64,000 bases of DNA, taken from positions 1,612,001 through 1,676,000 of the forward strand of contig NZ_CP144914.1 of NCBI RefSeq assembly GCF_008014775.2, given 5' to 3'. The notes below the pieces were generated by a model that was not told the origin of the DNA, made no database searches, and saw only the letters and a program-made list of their open reading frames with translations. A program made the position numbers and the translations under genes. The DNA comes from Alkalicoccus halolimnae. Its GTDB lineage: Bacteria > Bacillota > Bacilli > Bacillales > Salisediminibacteriaceae. Shown one piece after another: positions 56,140 to 64,000 of this stretch (position 1 is its first letter; each line of letters opens with the position of its first letter).

Positions 56140-57321
56140 ATGGCGGGGCGGGTGATTTTTCATGTCGATATGAATAGTTTTTATGCTTCAGTAGAAGCAG
56201 CGGATGACCCCATATTAAAGGGGAAGCCTCTTGCTATTGCCGGTAACGCAAAAAAAAGGAAAGGAATTGTGGTAACCGCAAGCTATGAAGCTCGTGCAAA
56301 AGGGATCAAACCACCTCTTCCTTTGTGGGAAGCGAAAAATCTCTGCCGAGATTTAATAGTGAGAGAACCGAGGTTTGAAAGGTACCGGGAAAAATCCCGT
56401 CAGATATTTGAACTGCTTTTTGAATATACCGATCTCGTCCAGCCTGTGTCTATTGATGAAGGGTATATGGACGTTACAGATCATATCAATGGCTCTGCTG
56501 TTGCTATGGCAGAGGAAATTCAACAGCGGCTGCTTGATGAATTAGGACTCCCGAGCAGTATCGGGATTGCTCCGAACAAATTTCTGGCAAAAACTGCCAG
56601 TGATATGAAAAAGCCGCTCGGCATTACCGTAATGCGAAAAAGAGAAATAAGGAAAAACCTCTGGCCGCTTCCCGCAGAAGAAATGCACGGAATTGGAAAA
56701 AAGACGGCAGAAAGGCTGGCCTTGCATCATATTCATACGATAGGGGATATTGCTGAACAGGAGCCGGACCGCCTGATTTCCCTTTTTGGAGTACATGGGG
56801 GTAGAATGTACGAGAGAGCTTTTGGAAGGGATGATCGCCCTGTAGATCCGGAAAAGGCTAAACAGTTTAAAAGTATCGGGCATTCAAGAACGCTTCCCGA
56901 GGATGCCGGAAGTCTGGAAGAAGTGAAACCGGTTCTAAAATATATGGCCGACTCCGTTTCTGCAAGGTTGAAGCGTAAATATGTTTATGCTTCCGGAATA
57001 CAGCTTACTATCCGCTATAGTAGATGGGAAACAGTTCAGAGATCGTCGAGGCTGAAAGCTCCACTGGATGACGCTGAAGCTATTTTAAGGCAGGCAATGC
57101 TGTTGTGGGAGGAAAGCTGGGATGGTGAACCTGTAAGACTGGTAGGAATTACAGGAATTGATCTTATTCCAAAAGGGAGCGCGCAAAAGCAGCTGGATTT
57201 GTTTTCATATGAAAATGAACAATCCGAATGGGAAAAAGAAGAAATGCTGCGCACGTTAAACAAAAAATACGGAAAAGAAATTATTCGTAAAGGTGCGGTC
57301 AGGCCTCCCGATTCTTCATGA
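56140..57321 (+). CDS. dinB: DNA polymerase IV (Y family)
   Basis: Error-prone lesion-bypass polymerase. The 393-aa protein has FHVDMNSFYASVEA (metal Asp10), VVTASYEARAKGIK, the catalytic VSIDEGYMDVTD (Asp106, Glu107), GIAPNKFLAKTASDMKKPLG and a little-finger domain. KQLDLFSYE near residues 350-358 is a sliding-clamp-binding motif. ATG 56140 follows AGGAGGGAAG. Position matches B. subtilis yqjH. Confidence 0.95.
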   Translation: MAGRVIFHVDMNSFYASVEAADDPILKGKPLAIAGNAKKRKGIVVTASYEARAKGIKPPLPLWEAKNLCRDLIVREPRFERYREKSRQIFELLFEYTDLVQPVSIDEGYMDVTDHINGSAVAMAEEIQQRLLDELGLPSSIGIAPNKFLAKTASDMKKPLGITVMRKREIRKNLWPLPAEEMHGIGKKTAERLALHHIHTIGDIAEQEPDRLISLFGVHGGRMYERAFGRDDRPVDPEKAKQFKSIGHSRTLPEDAGSLEEVKPVLKYMADSVSARLKRKYVYASGIQLTIRYSRWETVQRSSRLKAPLDDAEAILRQAMLLWEESWDGEPVRLVGITGIDLIPKGSAQKQLDLFSYENEQSEWEKEEMLRTLNKKYGKEIIRKGAVRPPDSS

Positions 57322-57420
57322 AACATTGTAAATAAGGACTAGGCTTGTTTTCAGTCTAGAGCAATGGCTTACAAATAGAGTTCTTGCTAAAAAATTCGCG
57401 ATGGAGAGGAACGATTGACT

Positions 57421-57861
57421 ATGTTTTCAGGAACATTTTTTTACAAAACTGAGATTGATAAACCTCTTGATGAAGTATGGGAATTCTTTCAAAACAACGA
57501 GAATCTGGCAGCAATCACAGGTTTCCCTAAAATAAGTATTCTCGGTGATAAGGAAGTATTTGAAGGAGCCGATATCCATTTACAAATGAATTTTATAGTA
57601 GTAAAACTCCACTGGAAAGGTGAAATTACTAAAGTCGTCCCTGATGCTTATTTTATGGATGAAGGAATAAAACTGCCTTTCCCGTTTCAGGCATGGAGGC
57701 ATGTGCACGCTTTCAAGGAAGTTTCCCCATCTAGTACTAAAATGATTGACAGAGTAGAATTTTCTTCTCTGCTGCCGTCTCCGATCATTAAAGGGATGCT
57801 TAAAGGGATGTTTTCAGATAGGAAAAAACAGCTTCGTGGTATTTTTGGTGAAGTCAAGTAA
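57421..57861 (+). CDS. SRPBCC (START-like) fold protein of unknown function
   Basis: A 146-aa protein from ATG 57421 (TTG 57415 is an alternative in frame, but closer to the GGAGAGG site than usual). FFYKTEIDKPLDEVWEFFQNNENLAAITGFPKISILG is a typical polyketide cyclase/START-like start, and the C-terminal amphipathic helix (SPIIKGMLKGMFSDRKKQLRGIFG) fits. These proteins bind small hydrophobic ligands; no ligand can be named. Confidence 0.8.
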   Translation: MFSGTFFYKTEIDKPLDEVWEFFQNNENLAAITGFPKISILGDKEVFEGADIHLQMNFIVVKLHWKGEITKVVPDAYFMDEGIKLPFPFQAWRHVHAFKEVSPSSTKMIDRVEFSSLLPSPIIKGMLKGMFSDRKKQLRGIFGEVK

Positions 57862-58362
57862 TGTCTTAAATTAGATATCCCCAGGCTGCCTTGAAAATAA
57901 ACGTCTATATACTTTGAACTTCCTTTTAGATTGCACTTCTGGAAACAGCCTCATTCGTTTACATGGGGATTATTTCCTGAAGCTAAGGATTATCGGAGCG
58001 CCTTCTGCAGGTGTCTCTTCCCTTGCTGTAGTTTCTAATTTATCAGCTTTAAAACAGTTTTTCTCTTAAAAAGGATAGACCTGAATAATGAAATCTCCCA
58101 TAAAACCGGAAAGCTGACAAAATTCCAAAAAGTTTTACACTGTAAAAGAAGAGCCCCGCTTCAAGACGGGACTCTTCTTTTATTTCGTTAGTCTTGATCT
58201 CTATCTTTCTCTGTAAAGGCCTTAAAGCAAAAAGATTAATAGAAAAAACGGAACCTGTTCAAAGGTATTGTCCAGAAAAAAGCGGATAATTGTTAAAAAT
58301 GTTATTTTTAAACTAGAGCATACTATAGTGGGCCGGCAGTGAAATTAATTCACTGGAAAATA
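57862..58362. other. Gap with an inverted repeat fragment and a terminator
   Basis: GGCTGCCTTGAAAATAAA (57884-57901) is the exact inverse of the 3' end of the dispersed repeat; the rest of the repeat is not recognisable. A terminator lies at 58148-58181: GAAGAGCCCCG pairs with CGGGACTCTTC, with one mismatch, then TTTTATTTC. No gene is supported. Confidence 0.65.
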
Positions 58363-58827
58363 CTAAGAATTATCGACTGATCTGGCACGGCGGAGGTCAT
58401 GAAGATAACCGTTAATATTTGCGAGAATTTTACTGCGTGTAATAATACCAGCGAATGCATGATTTTCATCTTCAACGCATACAAAGGGATATTGTATAGA
58501 TAGTGACATGACTTTTTCAAAAGTGGAGTTTTCCTGGACGGTAATAAAGTCTTCAGCCATTACGTCAGAAACCAGGAAGTTATTAAGTCTTTCAGGTTCC
58601 ATTCGCTCGATGCCGAGTATGGAGTCAAGAATTCGTGCTTTGCTGATAATGCCGTGCAATTTATTATTTGAACCTAAGACTGGTATAGCTGTATATCCTG
58701 ATTTTACAAGTACAAGCAGGGCATGTTCCAGTGAGTTACTCGGCTGAACGTGAGCGACTTGATCTACTGGAATAATAAAAGCATTCAGCTTATCGGCGAG
58801 TAAATCTTTTTCCTGTATATTAGGCAT
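58363..58827 (-). CDS. cbpB: CbpB-like CBS-domain protein (YkuL; c-di-AMP binding)
   Basis: A 154-aa protein with two CBS domains: IIPVDQVAHVQPSNSLEHALLVLVKSGYTAIPVLGSNNKLHGIISKARILDSILGIERM, then VSDVMAEDFITVQENSTFEKVMSLSIQYPFVCVEDENHAFAGIITRSKIL. The wording of the first domain closely matches YkuL/CbpB, which binds c-di-AMP and links it to the stringent response and pyruvate carboxylase. ATG 58827 was preferred to 58839. In B. subtilis ykuL lies elsewhere, so the gene order differs here. Confidence 0.85.
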   Translation of the reverse strand: MPNIQEKDLLADKLNAFIIPVDQVAHVQPSNSLEHALLVLVKSGYTAIPVLGSNNKLHGIISKARILDSILGIERMEPERLNNFLVSDVMAEDFITVQENSTFEKVMSLSIQYPFVCVEDENHAFAGIITRSKILANINGYLHDLRRARSVDNS

Positions 58828-59003
58828 GTAAATGCACACTTTCTATTTGTGGATTAGAGATAAAAAGAGTACTCTCCATGCATCATATTATCCGGAAAGC
58901 CCCTGATTGTCAAACGAATCCATATAGAAACAGAGGAAAGACCTGCCCGGAAAAGTCTATGGGGTAGGTCTTCTCAGCCGAAACTCGTATTGAATAAAAT
59001 AAA

Positions 59004-59309
59004 TCATTTACGCATTTTGAAAGCTGCGTTTAGCTGGCCGCGGAGCATTTTATTACGTACATCAGATTTTTTCATTTCTTCTTTGCGTATTTCAAATGTC
59101 TGCATTCCATCTTCCATTTTGTTGGCAATGTCAACCAGGCGCTCAACATCTGCAAACGAATATTTGCGCGTCCCGCCTTTACTGCGGTCCGGATAAATTA
59201 ACTTTCTTTCTTCGTAATAGCGTATTTGTCTCTCGGATAATCCCGTTAATTCACTGGCGATTCCAATTCCGATAACTTTTTTTTCTTTATATGACATAGA
59301 AACTGACAA
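59004..59309 (-). CDS. tnrA: TnrA, nitrogen-limitation transcription factor
   Basis: MerR-family regulator active when nitrogen is scarce. The 101-aa protein has [57 protein letters not shown], nearly the TnrA/GlnR DNA-binding domain, and ends [18 protein letters not shown], the TnrA tail that binds glutamine synthetase. The TTG start (59309) gives a family-like N-terminus; ATG 59297 is an alternative. A perfect TnrA box lies upstream, implying autoactivation. TnrA rather than GlnR is called because of this tail. Confidence 0.9.
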   Translation of the reverse strand: MSVSMSYKEKKVIGIGIASELTGLSERQIRYYEERKLIYPDRSKGGTRKYSFADVERLVDIANKMEDGMQTFEIRKEEMKKSDVRNKMLRGQLNAAFKMRK

Positions 59310-59348
59310 AGGAATCCCCGTCCTTCCCGAAAAGTTGGCATTTTCTAT

Positions 59349-59400
59349 ACTATATCATGATAGAAAAATCATCCGGGGAAAAATGTAAGATTTTCTTACA
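59349..59400 (-). promoter_or_regulatory. TnrA box and promoter of tnrA
   Basis: TGTAAGATTTTCTTACA (59384-59400) matches the TnrA consensus TGTNANAWWWTMTNACA at every fixed position. On the minus strand a -10 box TATAGT (59354-59349) follows; the predicted start lies about 50 bases from the box centre, the spacing used for TnrA activation. Confidence 0.88.
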
Positions 59401-59408
59401 TAATACGT

Positions 59409-60233
59409 TTATTTATTTTTGTTCTCTTGAATTAATTCCTTTAATTCCTTAATTTCGGTTCTAAGGTGCTTAAGTTCCTGTTTTGTTTCTTCTTCAGGAT
59501 CACTGCCGTCATGTTCGGCTTTTTCAACATTACTTACAATAACGCCGATGAACAAGTTGAAAACAACAAACGTTCCTACGAGTACAAACCCGACAAAGTA
59601 TATCCAGGACCACCAGAGTTCTTCAAAAATGGGTCTCATCACCTGTGAAGCCCAGGATTCCAAAGTGACAACCTGGAACAATGTCAAAAGGGAGAGTTGA
59701 AGATTGCCGAAATATTCTGGAGCTGTTTCCTGAAAGAGCATCGTACCGATTACAGCAAAGATATAAAAAATTATACTCATTAACAGCATAATATTACCAA
59801 GAGCTGGAATAGTCATCAGCAGTGCATCAACTAATCGACGAAGGGAAGGAATGACGGAGACAGCCCGAAAAACTCTCAGGACCCTCAATATCCGCAGAAC
59901 AGTAACAAAGTGCGCTCCTACAAATATGTGGCCTGCAGCTACAATAAGAAAGTCAAACCAGTTCCAGCTGTTTTTAAAAAAACTGGACAAGGAATCAGCT
60001 GCCAGAAGACGAAGTGCTATTTCTACTGTGAATACCCATAGGAGAACCCGGTCCACTGTAAAAAAGAAGAGGCGGTTTTCGGAATAGACTCCCGGATAGG
60101 TTTCAACACCAACTATTACTGCATTAAAGAGGATTAATGAAATAATAACGGGTGTAAACATCTTATGATTTACGATATTCTGAAATTTCTTTCGTTGATC
60201 TTCTTTTATAAAAGCCATGGATACTGTATACAT
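59409..60233 (-). CDS. nchB: NaChBac-type voltage-gated sodium channel
   Basis: A 274-aa six-helix channel subunit that would assemble as a tetramer. The S4 voltage sensor has arginines at 114, 117, 120 and 123 (RILRVLRVFR). The selectivity filter TLESWAS (190-196) is that of the Bacillus halodurans NaChBac channel. The C-terminus (about 235-274) is an acidic neck and coiled coil (EEETKQELKHLRTEIKELKELIQENKNK). In alkaliphiles this channel returns sodium for pH homeostasis and supports motility and chemotaxis. ATG 60233 has AGGAG 11 bases upstream; ATG 60218 is possible. Confidence 0.94.
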   Translation of the reverse strand: MYTVSMAFIKEDQRKKFQNIVNHKMFTPVIISLILFNAVIVGVETYPGVYSENRLFFFTVDRVLLWVFTVEIALRLLAADSLSSFFKNSWNWFDFLIVAAGHIFVGAHFVTVLRILRVLRVFRAVSVIPSLRRLVDALLMTIPALGNIMLLMSIIFYIFAVIGTMLFQETAPEYFGNLQLSLLTLFQVVTLESWASQVMRPIFEELWWSWIYFVGFVLVGTFVVFNLFIGVIVSNVEKAEHDGSDPEEETKQELKHLRTEIKELKELIQENKNK

Positions 60234-60363
60234 TCCTTTCTTCTCTCCTGTGGTTTATCTGTATACAATTTATTACCGTAGCATTGTCACCAAGTGAAAA
60301 AGCAGGGGCTGTTTCGTATGTACACCCTGTTTATCTTACTAAAAAAAAGAGGAGGGAGAAAGC

Positions 60364-60409
60364 AAAAAAGGAGATGTCCCAAAATTCTTCTTAGACATCT
60401 CCTTTTTGT
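60364..60409. terminator. Terminator between proI and the channel gene
   Basis: AAAAAGGAGATGTC pairs with GACATCTCCTTTTT, a 14-bp stem around a 15-base loop, flanked by A- and T-runs; usable in both directions and placed after proI on the minus strand. Confidence 0.88.
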
Positions 60410-60435
60410 TTAAATTATATACTATCAAAAGAAGT

Positions 60436-61257
60436 CTATACTTCGGGTGGAGACGGATTTTTGCCAAGCTCCTGCGACCGTTCGTAAGCCTTTGCTATAC
60501 AATCAATAAGTGCTTCCTGAACACCACGTTCTTTTAATACATTAAAGCCTGCTTCCGTCGTTCCTCCTGGACTCATAATCTGCATGTATAAATCCGATGG
60601 GGTAGCTTCCTCTTTTTGAACACGCCTGCTGGCACCAATCAATGTTTGTGCCACAAGTTCGCGGCCGATATGTTCCGGTACACCAATATTAGCCGCTGCT
60701 TTTTCCATAGATTCCATTAAGTAATAAATGTAAGCTGGGCCGGTTCCTGTAAGAGCAGTAACGGCATCCATCATGGATTCCTCAATGACGGCAGTTTCTC
60801 CAACCCCACGAAAAAGAAATTCGGTTTTAGATATATGCTCTTCTGAGACTCCGGGGCCAAAAGCAAGAGATGTCATCGATGCACATACGGCAGCTGAAGT
60901 GTTCGGCATGCTTCTGATTACAGGGGAATTCGGAGCTGCTTTCTGCATGGAAGCAGTAGTTACTCCTGCCATTACGGAAATAATTACCGTTTCATTATGT
61001 AAATAGGGAAGATACGGCTTTAAAGCCTCCATCCAGTCTTTTGGTTTACACGAAAGAATTAAAAAATCCGTATTATTTATCAGTTCATGAGTATCCCTGG
61101 ATGTTTTGATACTGTAAAGCCGGGCAAGTTCGGCAAGGCGGATATCGTTAGAACGATTAGTAACGTATATATCTCCGGGTCTTATGTACTCCTGGGCAGT
61201 CCATCCTGCTATCAATGCTTCTGCCATAGATCCTCCGCCAATGATAGTTACTTTCAT
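60436..61257 (-). CDS. proI: Pyrroline-5-carboxylate reductase (ProI/ProC type)
   Basis: Last step of proline synthesis, NAD(P)H-dependent reduction of pyrroline-5-carboxylate; proline is also a compatible solute in salt-adapted bacilli. The 273-aa protein has the Rossmann motif VTIIGGGSMAEALIAGW, LSCKPKDW, IRSMPNTSAAV and the family signature DAVTALTGTGPAYIYYLMESMEKAA followed by MSPGGTTEAGFNVL. ATG 61257 follows AAAGGAG by eight bases; the TTG two codons earlier overlaps that spacer. Corresponds to yqjO. Confidence 0.94.
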   Translation of the reverse strand: MKVTIIGGGSMAEALIAGWTAQEYIRPGDIYVTNRSNDIRLAELARLYSIKTSRDTHELINNTDFLILSCKPKDWMEALKPYLPYLHNETVIISVMAGVTTASMQKAAPNSPVIRSMPNTSAAVCASMTSLAFGPGVSEEHISKTEFLFRGVGETAVIEESMMDAVTALTGTGPAYIYYLMESMEKAAANIGVPEHIGRELVAQTLIGASRRVQKEEATPSDLYMQIMSPGGTTEAGFNVLKERGVQEALIDCIAKAYERSQELGKNPSPPEV

Positions 61258-61263
61258 AATCAA

Positions 61264-61618
61264 AACTCCTTTAAAATAACTTTGCTGAAAAGTATGTCTA
61301 TTATCATCTTAACAGATTAAATCTGTTAATACAGTAAATCTTAGCTTGTGCTTACTGCTGAATTTTACGGTATAATTGGCAGAAAGATCCTGCAGGTAAT
61401 TTATAACTTTATATTTGCAGTTGTATATGGTTGTAATGAAAGAGCGTCTGCGGCTCCCCTTAAGTCCGGGAAAATCCTCCCGGTTTTCGAGCGTCAGTTC
61501 ATAGGAAGAGGCGTTTTCTATAATAACGACAGCGATCGCGAATAGACTCATAAATTTAAACAATGATTATTTGAAAAAATTAATCAAATGAAACGATGCT
61601 TTTTAAAGAATGACTCTG
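61264..61618. other. Gene-free region between proI and repeat/IS sequence
   Basis: Divergent frames here look spurious. GAAAATCCTCCCGGTTTTCGAG and nearby short inverted repeats suggest degenerate repeat or IS sequence, but no match to the other copies could be made by eye. Confidence 0.4.
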
Positions 61619-61675
61619 TTAAAGCTCCGTGTTGTTATTGGATTGCCTGCGGCTCCTTTTTCTTCGCCTGCCGCG
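61619..61675 (+). repeat. Second repeat type, forward copy
   Basis: TTAAAGCTCCGTGTTGTTATTGG continuing through GGCTCC and CTTCGCCTGCCGC matches the inverse of 45221-45270. The upstream CTCTGTTAAAGC is the complement of the GCTTTAACAGAG block that opens copies of the dispersed repeat. GC-rich sequence continues to about 61760. Confidence 0.65.
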
Positions 61676-61965
61676 GAGAAAGCCTTCCGCTCTCCCTCCC
61701 TGTCGTCCGGGAGGATCTTCCTGCTTTCTTTTTCCACAGGCGTCTTGAAAAACCGCCCTGGCACTGGTTTCTGCCTTGGAGAATTAAAACGAAGAGGAAA
61801 CGTGCCCGTGGAAAAAGGAGATTGGAAGATCCCGCAGGGCGTAAGCCCGAGTTATCATGAACGAAACTGGCACCCTATCCGTAAATACGTAGGTTAATCG
61901 GGTATAGAGATCTGTAAGAACCTCTTATCCCATCAGAGCTACATTACGAAAGGAGCCAGCTTATC

Positions 61966-63090
61966 ATGAATGATACCACAAAATTTGTTGGTCTGGACGT
62001 CTCCAAGAACACGATTGCTGTTGCGATCGCCGATGCAGGTCGAGATGCTCCTCGCTTTTGGGGCACCATCCCGCATACGGTAGAAAATGTTCGAAAGTTG
62101 ATGCGTAAACTCGGTCCATCGGATCGTCTGCGTGTCTGTTATGAAGCCGGTCCTACGGGCTATCCATTGTATCGGCTGCTACTCTCTCTCGGTATCTCTT
62201 GTGACATTATCGCCCCCTCTCTCATTCCCCAACGACCGGGTGAGCGGGTGAAAACAGATCGTCGGGATGCGCTTCGGCTCGCACAGCTGTATCGTGCCGG
62301 AGAGTTAACCTCGATTTACGTGCCGACGGAAGCAGATGAAGCACTGCGCGATCTGGTGCGTTGCCGGGAAGATGCAAAAGAAGATGAACTTCGGGCCCGT
62401 CAAAGGTTGAGCAAGTTTCTCCTGCGCCACGAGCTTCGACCGCCGCAAGGCGTAAAGCGCCAAACGAAAAAATACAGAGAGTGGTTAGATACACTGAAGT
62501 TCTCTCAGGATACCCTGCGGGTCGTTTTCCGGGAATATTACCATCAGCTCAAGGAAATGGAACTACGCGTGCAACGGCTGGAAGACGAAATCTATACCCA
62601 GTCGATCCAAGGTGTGCACGCCTCCATGATTCAGGCACTTCAATGCCTCAAAGGGGTGGCACTCATTACAGCCATCGGAATTGTCGCAGAAATTGGGTCC
62701 TTTCATCGGTTCCGCACTCCCGGACAATTGATGGCATACGCTGGCCTCGTCCCCTCCGAATACTCGAGCGGAGAACGGCGGAATCAGGGAGGCATTACGA
62801 AAACCGGCAATCGGCATATACGTCGTTTGTTGGTGGAGGCAGGGTGGAGTTACCGCTATTCCCCGGCGGTCAAGGGAGACTTGAAAAAGCGACAAGTTGG
62901 CAGTTCTCCCGCAGTGCAGTTGATCTCCTGGAAAGCGCAAAACCGGCTTCATAAAAAATTTTACCGCTTGCTCTCCAAAGGAAAAGAAAGTCACAAAGCC
63001 GTTACTGCCGTCGCTCGGGAACTCCTTGGTTTCATCTGGGCGATCTCTCGAGAAATCGACCCGTTGCCACCCGCCAGTGACCAAATGTAA
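61966..63090 (+). CDS. IS110-family transposase
   Basis: A 374-aa DEDD recombinase. The N-terminal RuvC-like domain has VGLDVSKNTIAVAIAD (Asp), VCYEAGPTGYPLYR (Glu) and KTDRRDALRLAQLYRAGEL (two Asp). A coiled-coil middle region is followed by the Tnp2 domain, LKGVALITAIGIVAEIGSFHRFRTPGQLMAYAGLVPSEYSSGERRNQGGITKTGNRHIRRLLVEAGWSY, which holds the catalytic serine. All motifs look intact, so it may be active. AAAGGAG precedes ATG 61966. By eye it is GC-richer than the local genes, which fits recent arrival. Confidence 0.95.
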   Translation: MNDTTKFVGLDVSKNTIAVAIADAGRDAPRFWGTIPHTVENVRKLMRKLGPSDRLRVCYEAGPTGYPLYRLLLSLGISCDIIAPSLIPQRPGERVKTDRRDALRLAQLYRAGELTSIYVPTEADEALRDLVRCREDAKEDELRARQRLSKFLLRHELRPPQGVKRQTKKYREWLDTLKFSQDTLRVVFREYYHQLKEMELRVQRLEDEIYTQSIQGVHASMIQALQCLKGVALITAIGIVAEIGSFHRFRTPGQLMAYAGLVPSEYSSGERRNQGGITKTGNRHIRRLLVEAGWSYRYSPAVKGDLKKRQVGSSPAVQLISWKAQNRLHKKFYRLLSKGKESHKAVTAVARELLGFIWAISREIDPLPPASDQM

Positions 63091-63500
63091 TGCGTTTCTT
63101 CTCGGAAATACACCCGATAGATGAGCCCAGGGCTCGAAGGCAAAGGGGAAAGACCGGTAAGGAACATCCACGTGCTTCCTCTGTGCTAGTCCGGCTTCAC
63201 CGGATGAACGCACGTCCCGAGTTAGTGGAAACGTCCTTAATCCGGAAAGAGACCATGTGAGAACCCACGGATATCAGAGTGCGAACCGTCGCCACTATTT
63301 TTGCCTTCGTGCCGTGTGCTTACCTTTACGGGCACGCCGAAAGAAAAGAGGAGGAATTCAAGCGATCCGAAAGAACACGAAAACTTGAAAAAGAAGCCGA
63401 AAGGCTTTGGTTCTTTAAGTCGGGCAAAATGTAATACCAATGGCAAAGGGAGTTCTTCTCTTGACAGTTTCGTTCATATCAGGAAGCTGGAAAGCTCCTC
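63091..63500 (+). other. Structured non-coding 3' flank of the IS110 element
   Basis: About 400 bases without a supported gene, GC-rich with many short complementary segments (CCGGTAAGG, AGTCCGGCTTCACCGG, GTGCCGTGTGC and GGGCACGCCG). It may carry the bridge RNA or other IS ends. A short 73-codon frame at 63301 is unlikely to be real. Confidence 0.5.
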
Positions 63501-63550
63501 CACGGCAGGCCTGCCGGGTTGAAGCGAAGTTTTCTTATATATCAACAACA

Positions 63551-63930
63551 GGCTTGGCTCTTACGCACGTTTGGTGAAAACAAAATATATCTGACAAAAA
63601 AACTAATTTAACCCTTAAACATTCTATCGTTTAAGCCTGGGCCGCCAGCTTTTTAAGTAGACTTATCTTCTGTCATCGTAAGCCGGAAAGACAAGTTCCC
63701 CTTTTTCGCGTAAGAACCACAGGCTTTAACAGAGCTTAAAGAATAAGTGTCACAATAATCAGTCTTTTTACCGTAAGCTGTAGTGGACATGGAACGAATC
63801 CGGGGCGGTCAAGGACAGGTCCCGCCCCGGACTACCGCAGTGAAGAAGGGATCAGCTGAGGCCGGCCCTGCGCACCCATGAAAACGAAAACGCACGTTCA
63901 TCGCTTATCTACTTTATTTTCAAGGCAGCC
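63551..63930 (+). repeat. Dispersed mosaic repeat, copy 5
   Basis: Starts with the block GGCTTGGCTCTTACGCACGTTTGGTG shared with copy 1, continues with GGCTTTAACAGAG, CCGTAAGCTGTAGTGGA, a GC-rich hairpin block (CCGGGGCGG with CCGCCCCGG), GGGATCAGCTGAGGCCGGCC, and ends TTTATTTTCAAGGCAGCC. Just upstream, TTGAAGCGAAGTTTTCTTATAT is the inverse of a segment that precedes the same block in copy 1, so pieces have been rearranged. Confidence 0.85.
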
Positions 63931-63962
63931 AATCAAATAAAAGGTTTGAGGAGGAATATGAT

Positions 63963-64000
63963 ATGCAAACGCCACTTTTAAATAAAGTAGTAGTTATAAC
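63963..64000 (+). CDS. Start of a gene cut by the window edge
   Basis: ATG 63963 follows GAGGAGGAAT and opens MQTPLLNKVVVI before the window ends. The LNKVVVI start would suit a short-chain dehydrogenase (as B. subtilis yqjQ, near proI), but twelve residues cannot decide it. Confidence 0.5.
   Translation, partial: MQTPLLNKVVVI

Larger units (their letters stand above)
61785..63500 (+). mobile_element. IS110-family insertion sequence (ends approximate)
   Basis: One transposase gene is flanked by about 180 bases of structured non-coding DNA upstream and about 400 downstream. IS110 elements lack clear inverted repeats and target duplications, so the ends cannot be fixed by eye. Repeat fragments border both sides. 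One flank should encode the bridge RNA that directs target and donor choice in this family. Confidence 0.75.

Noticed and set aside
55938..56141. 67-codon minus-strand frame upstream of dinB
   Set aside because: It would start inside dinB, has no ribosome binding site, and resembles no known protein. It could be a decayed gene but support is too weak.
61610..61897. Overlapping 90-95 codon frames before the IS110 transposase
   Set aside because: They run across GC-rich repeat and IS flank in two frames with no ribosome binding site.
1..64000. CRISPR array, prophage or toxin-antitoxin module
   Set aside because: No regularly spaced direct repeats, phage structural genes or recognisable toxin pair were seen. 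The small gene beside the transposase is RHH-like, but its partner is a transposase, not a toxin.

Overview
The window is a chromosomal segment of a low-GC Gram-positive bacterium of the family Bacillaceae. The gene order closely follows the Bacillus subtilis comG–gcv–yqh–acc–nusB–dxs–recN–spo0A–bkd–yqj segment. An OLE RNA with its membrane partner gene, a NaChBac-type sodium channel and a class II ribonucleotide reductase suggest an extremophilic, probably haloalkaliphilic lineage. The genus cannot be fixed from the sequence alone.

Layout. 1-3673: end of the competence pseudopilus operon comGA-GG. 3740-8164: tandem glycine riboswitch controlling gcvT-gcvPA-gcvPB. 8166-14401: rhodanese-like yqhL, lipM, nrdJ behind paired NrdR boxes, mntR, a degenerate PAP2-like membrane protein and yqhP. 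14696-19251: papA, efp, an unknown 111-aa gene, accB, accC, yqhY. 19252-20172: first copy of a dispersed repeat. 20173-31351: nusB, folD, xseA, xseB, ispA, OLE RNA, oapA, dxs, tlyA, argR, recN, spo0A. 31385-43099: yqzF, bkdR, a sigma-54 promoter and ptb-bcd-buk-lpdV-bkdAA-bkdAB-bkdB for branched-chain amino acid catabolism, a small membrane protein, a second repeat, then brxB. 43423-45099: an unknown gene, tRNA-Arg and a YqjA-like membrane protein. 45601-50108: an inserted 4.5-kb transposon. 50136-57321: prli42, methylmalonyl-CoA mutase genes (including a mutase-epimerase fusion), a carboxylase beta subunit, an M20 peptidase, a small HTH protein and DNA polymerase IV. 57421-61257: an SRPBCC protein, cbpB, tnrA with its TnrA box, the sodium channel and proI. 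61264-64000: an IS110-family element flanked by repeat pieces, then the first codons of another gene.

Three observations stand out. First, a transposon with 27-bp perfect terminal inverted repeats and a 9-bp target duplication sits exactly in the loop of a terminator hairpin. It encodes an overlapping 83-aa plus 652-aa gene pair, of which the large protein looks like a DDE transposase whose family I cannot name. Second, the two sporulation loci normally found in this segment, spoIIIA (between efp and accB) and spoIVB (between recN and spo0A), are both missing although spo0A is intact, which suggests an asporogenous lineage keeping Spo0A for other work. Third, a mosaic non-coding repeat occurs five times plus fragments, including once inside the transposon and directly beside it.

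The genes link into a few themes: glycine cleavage with octanoyl transfer from GcvH (gcv, lipM); lipoate-dependent branched-chain keto acid oxidation feeding propionyl-CoA into a B12-dependent mutase route; and a second B12-dependent enzyme (NrdJ) for DNA precursors. All calls are from reading the sequence; no database search was run.
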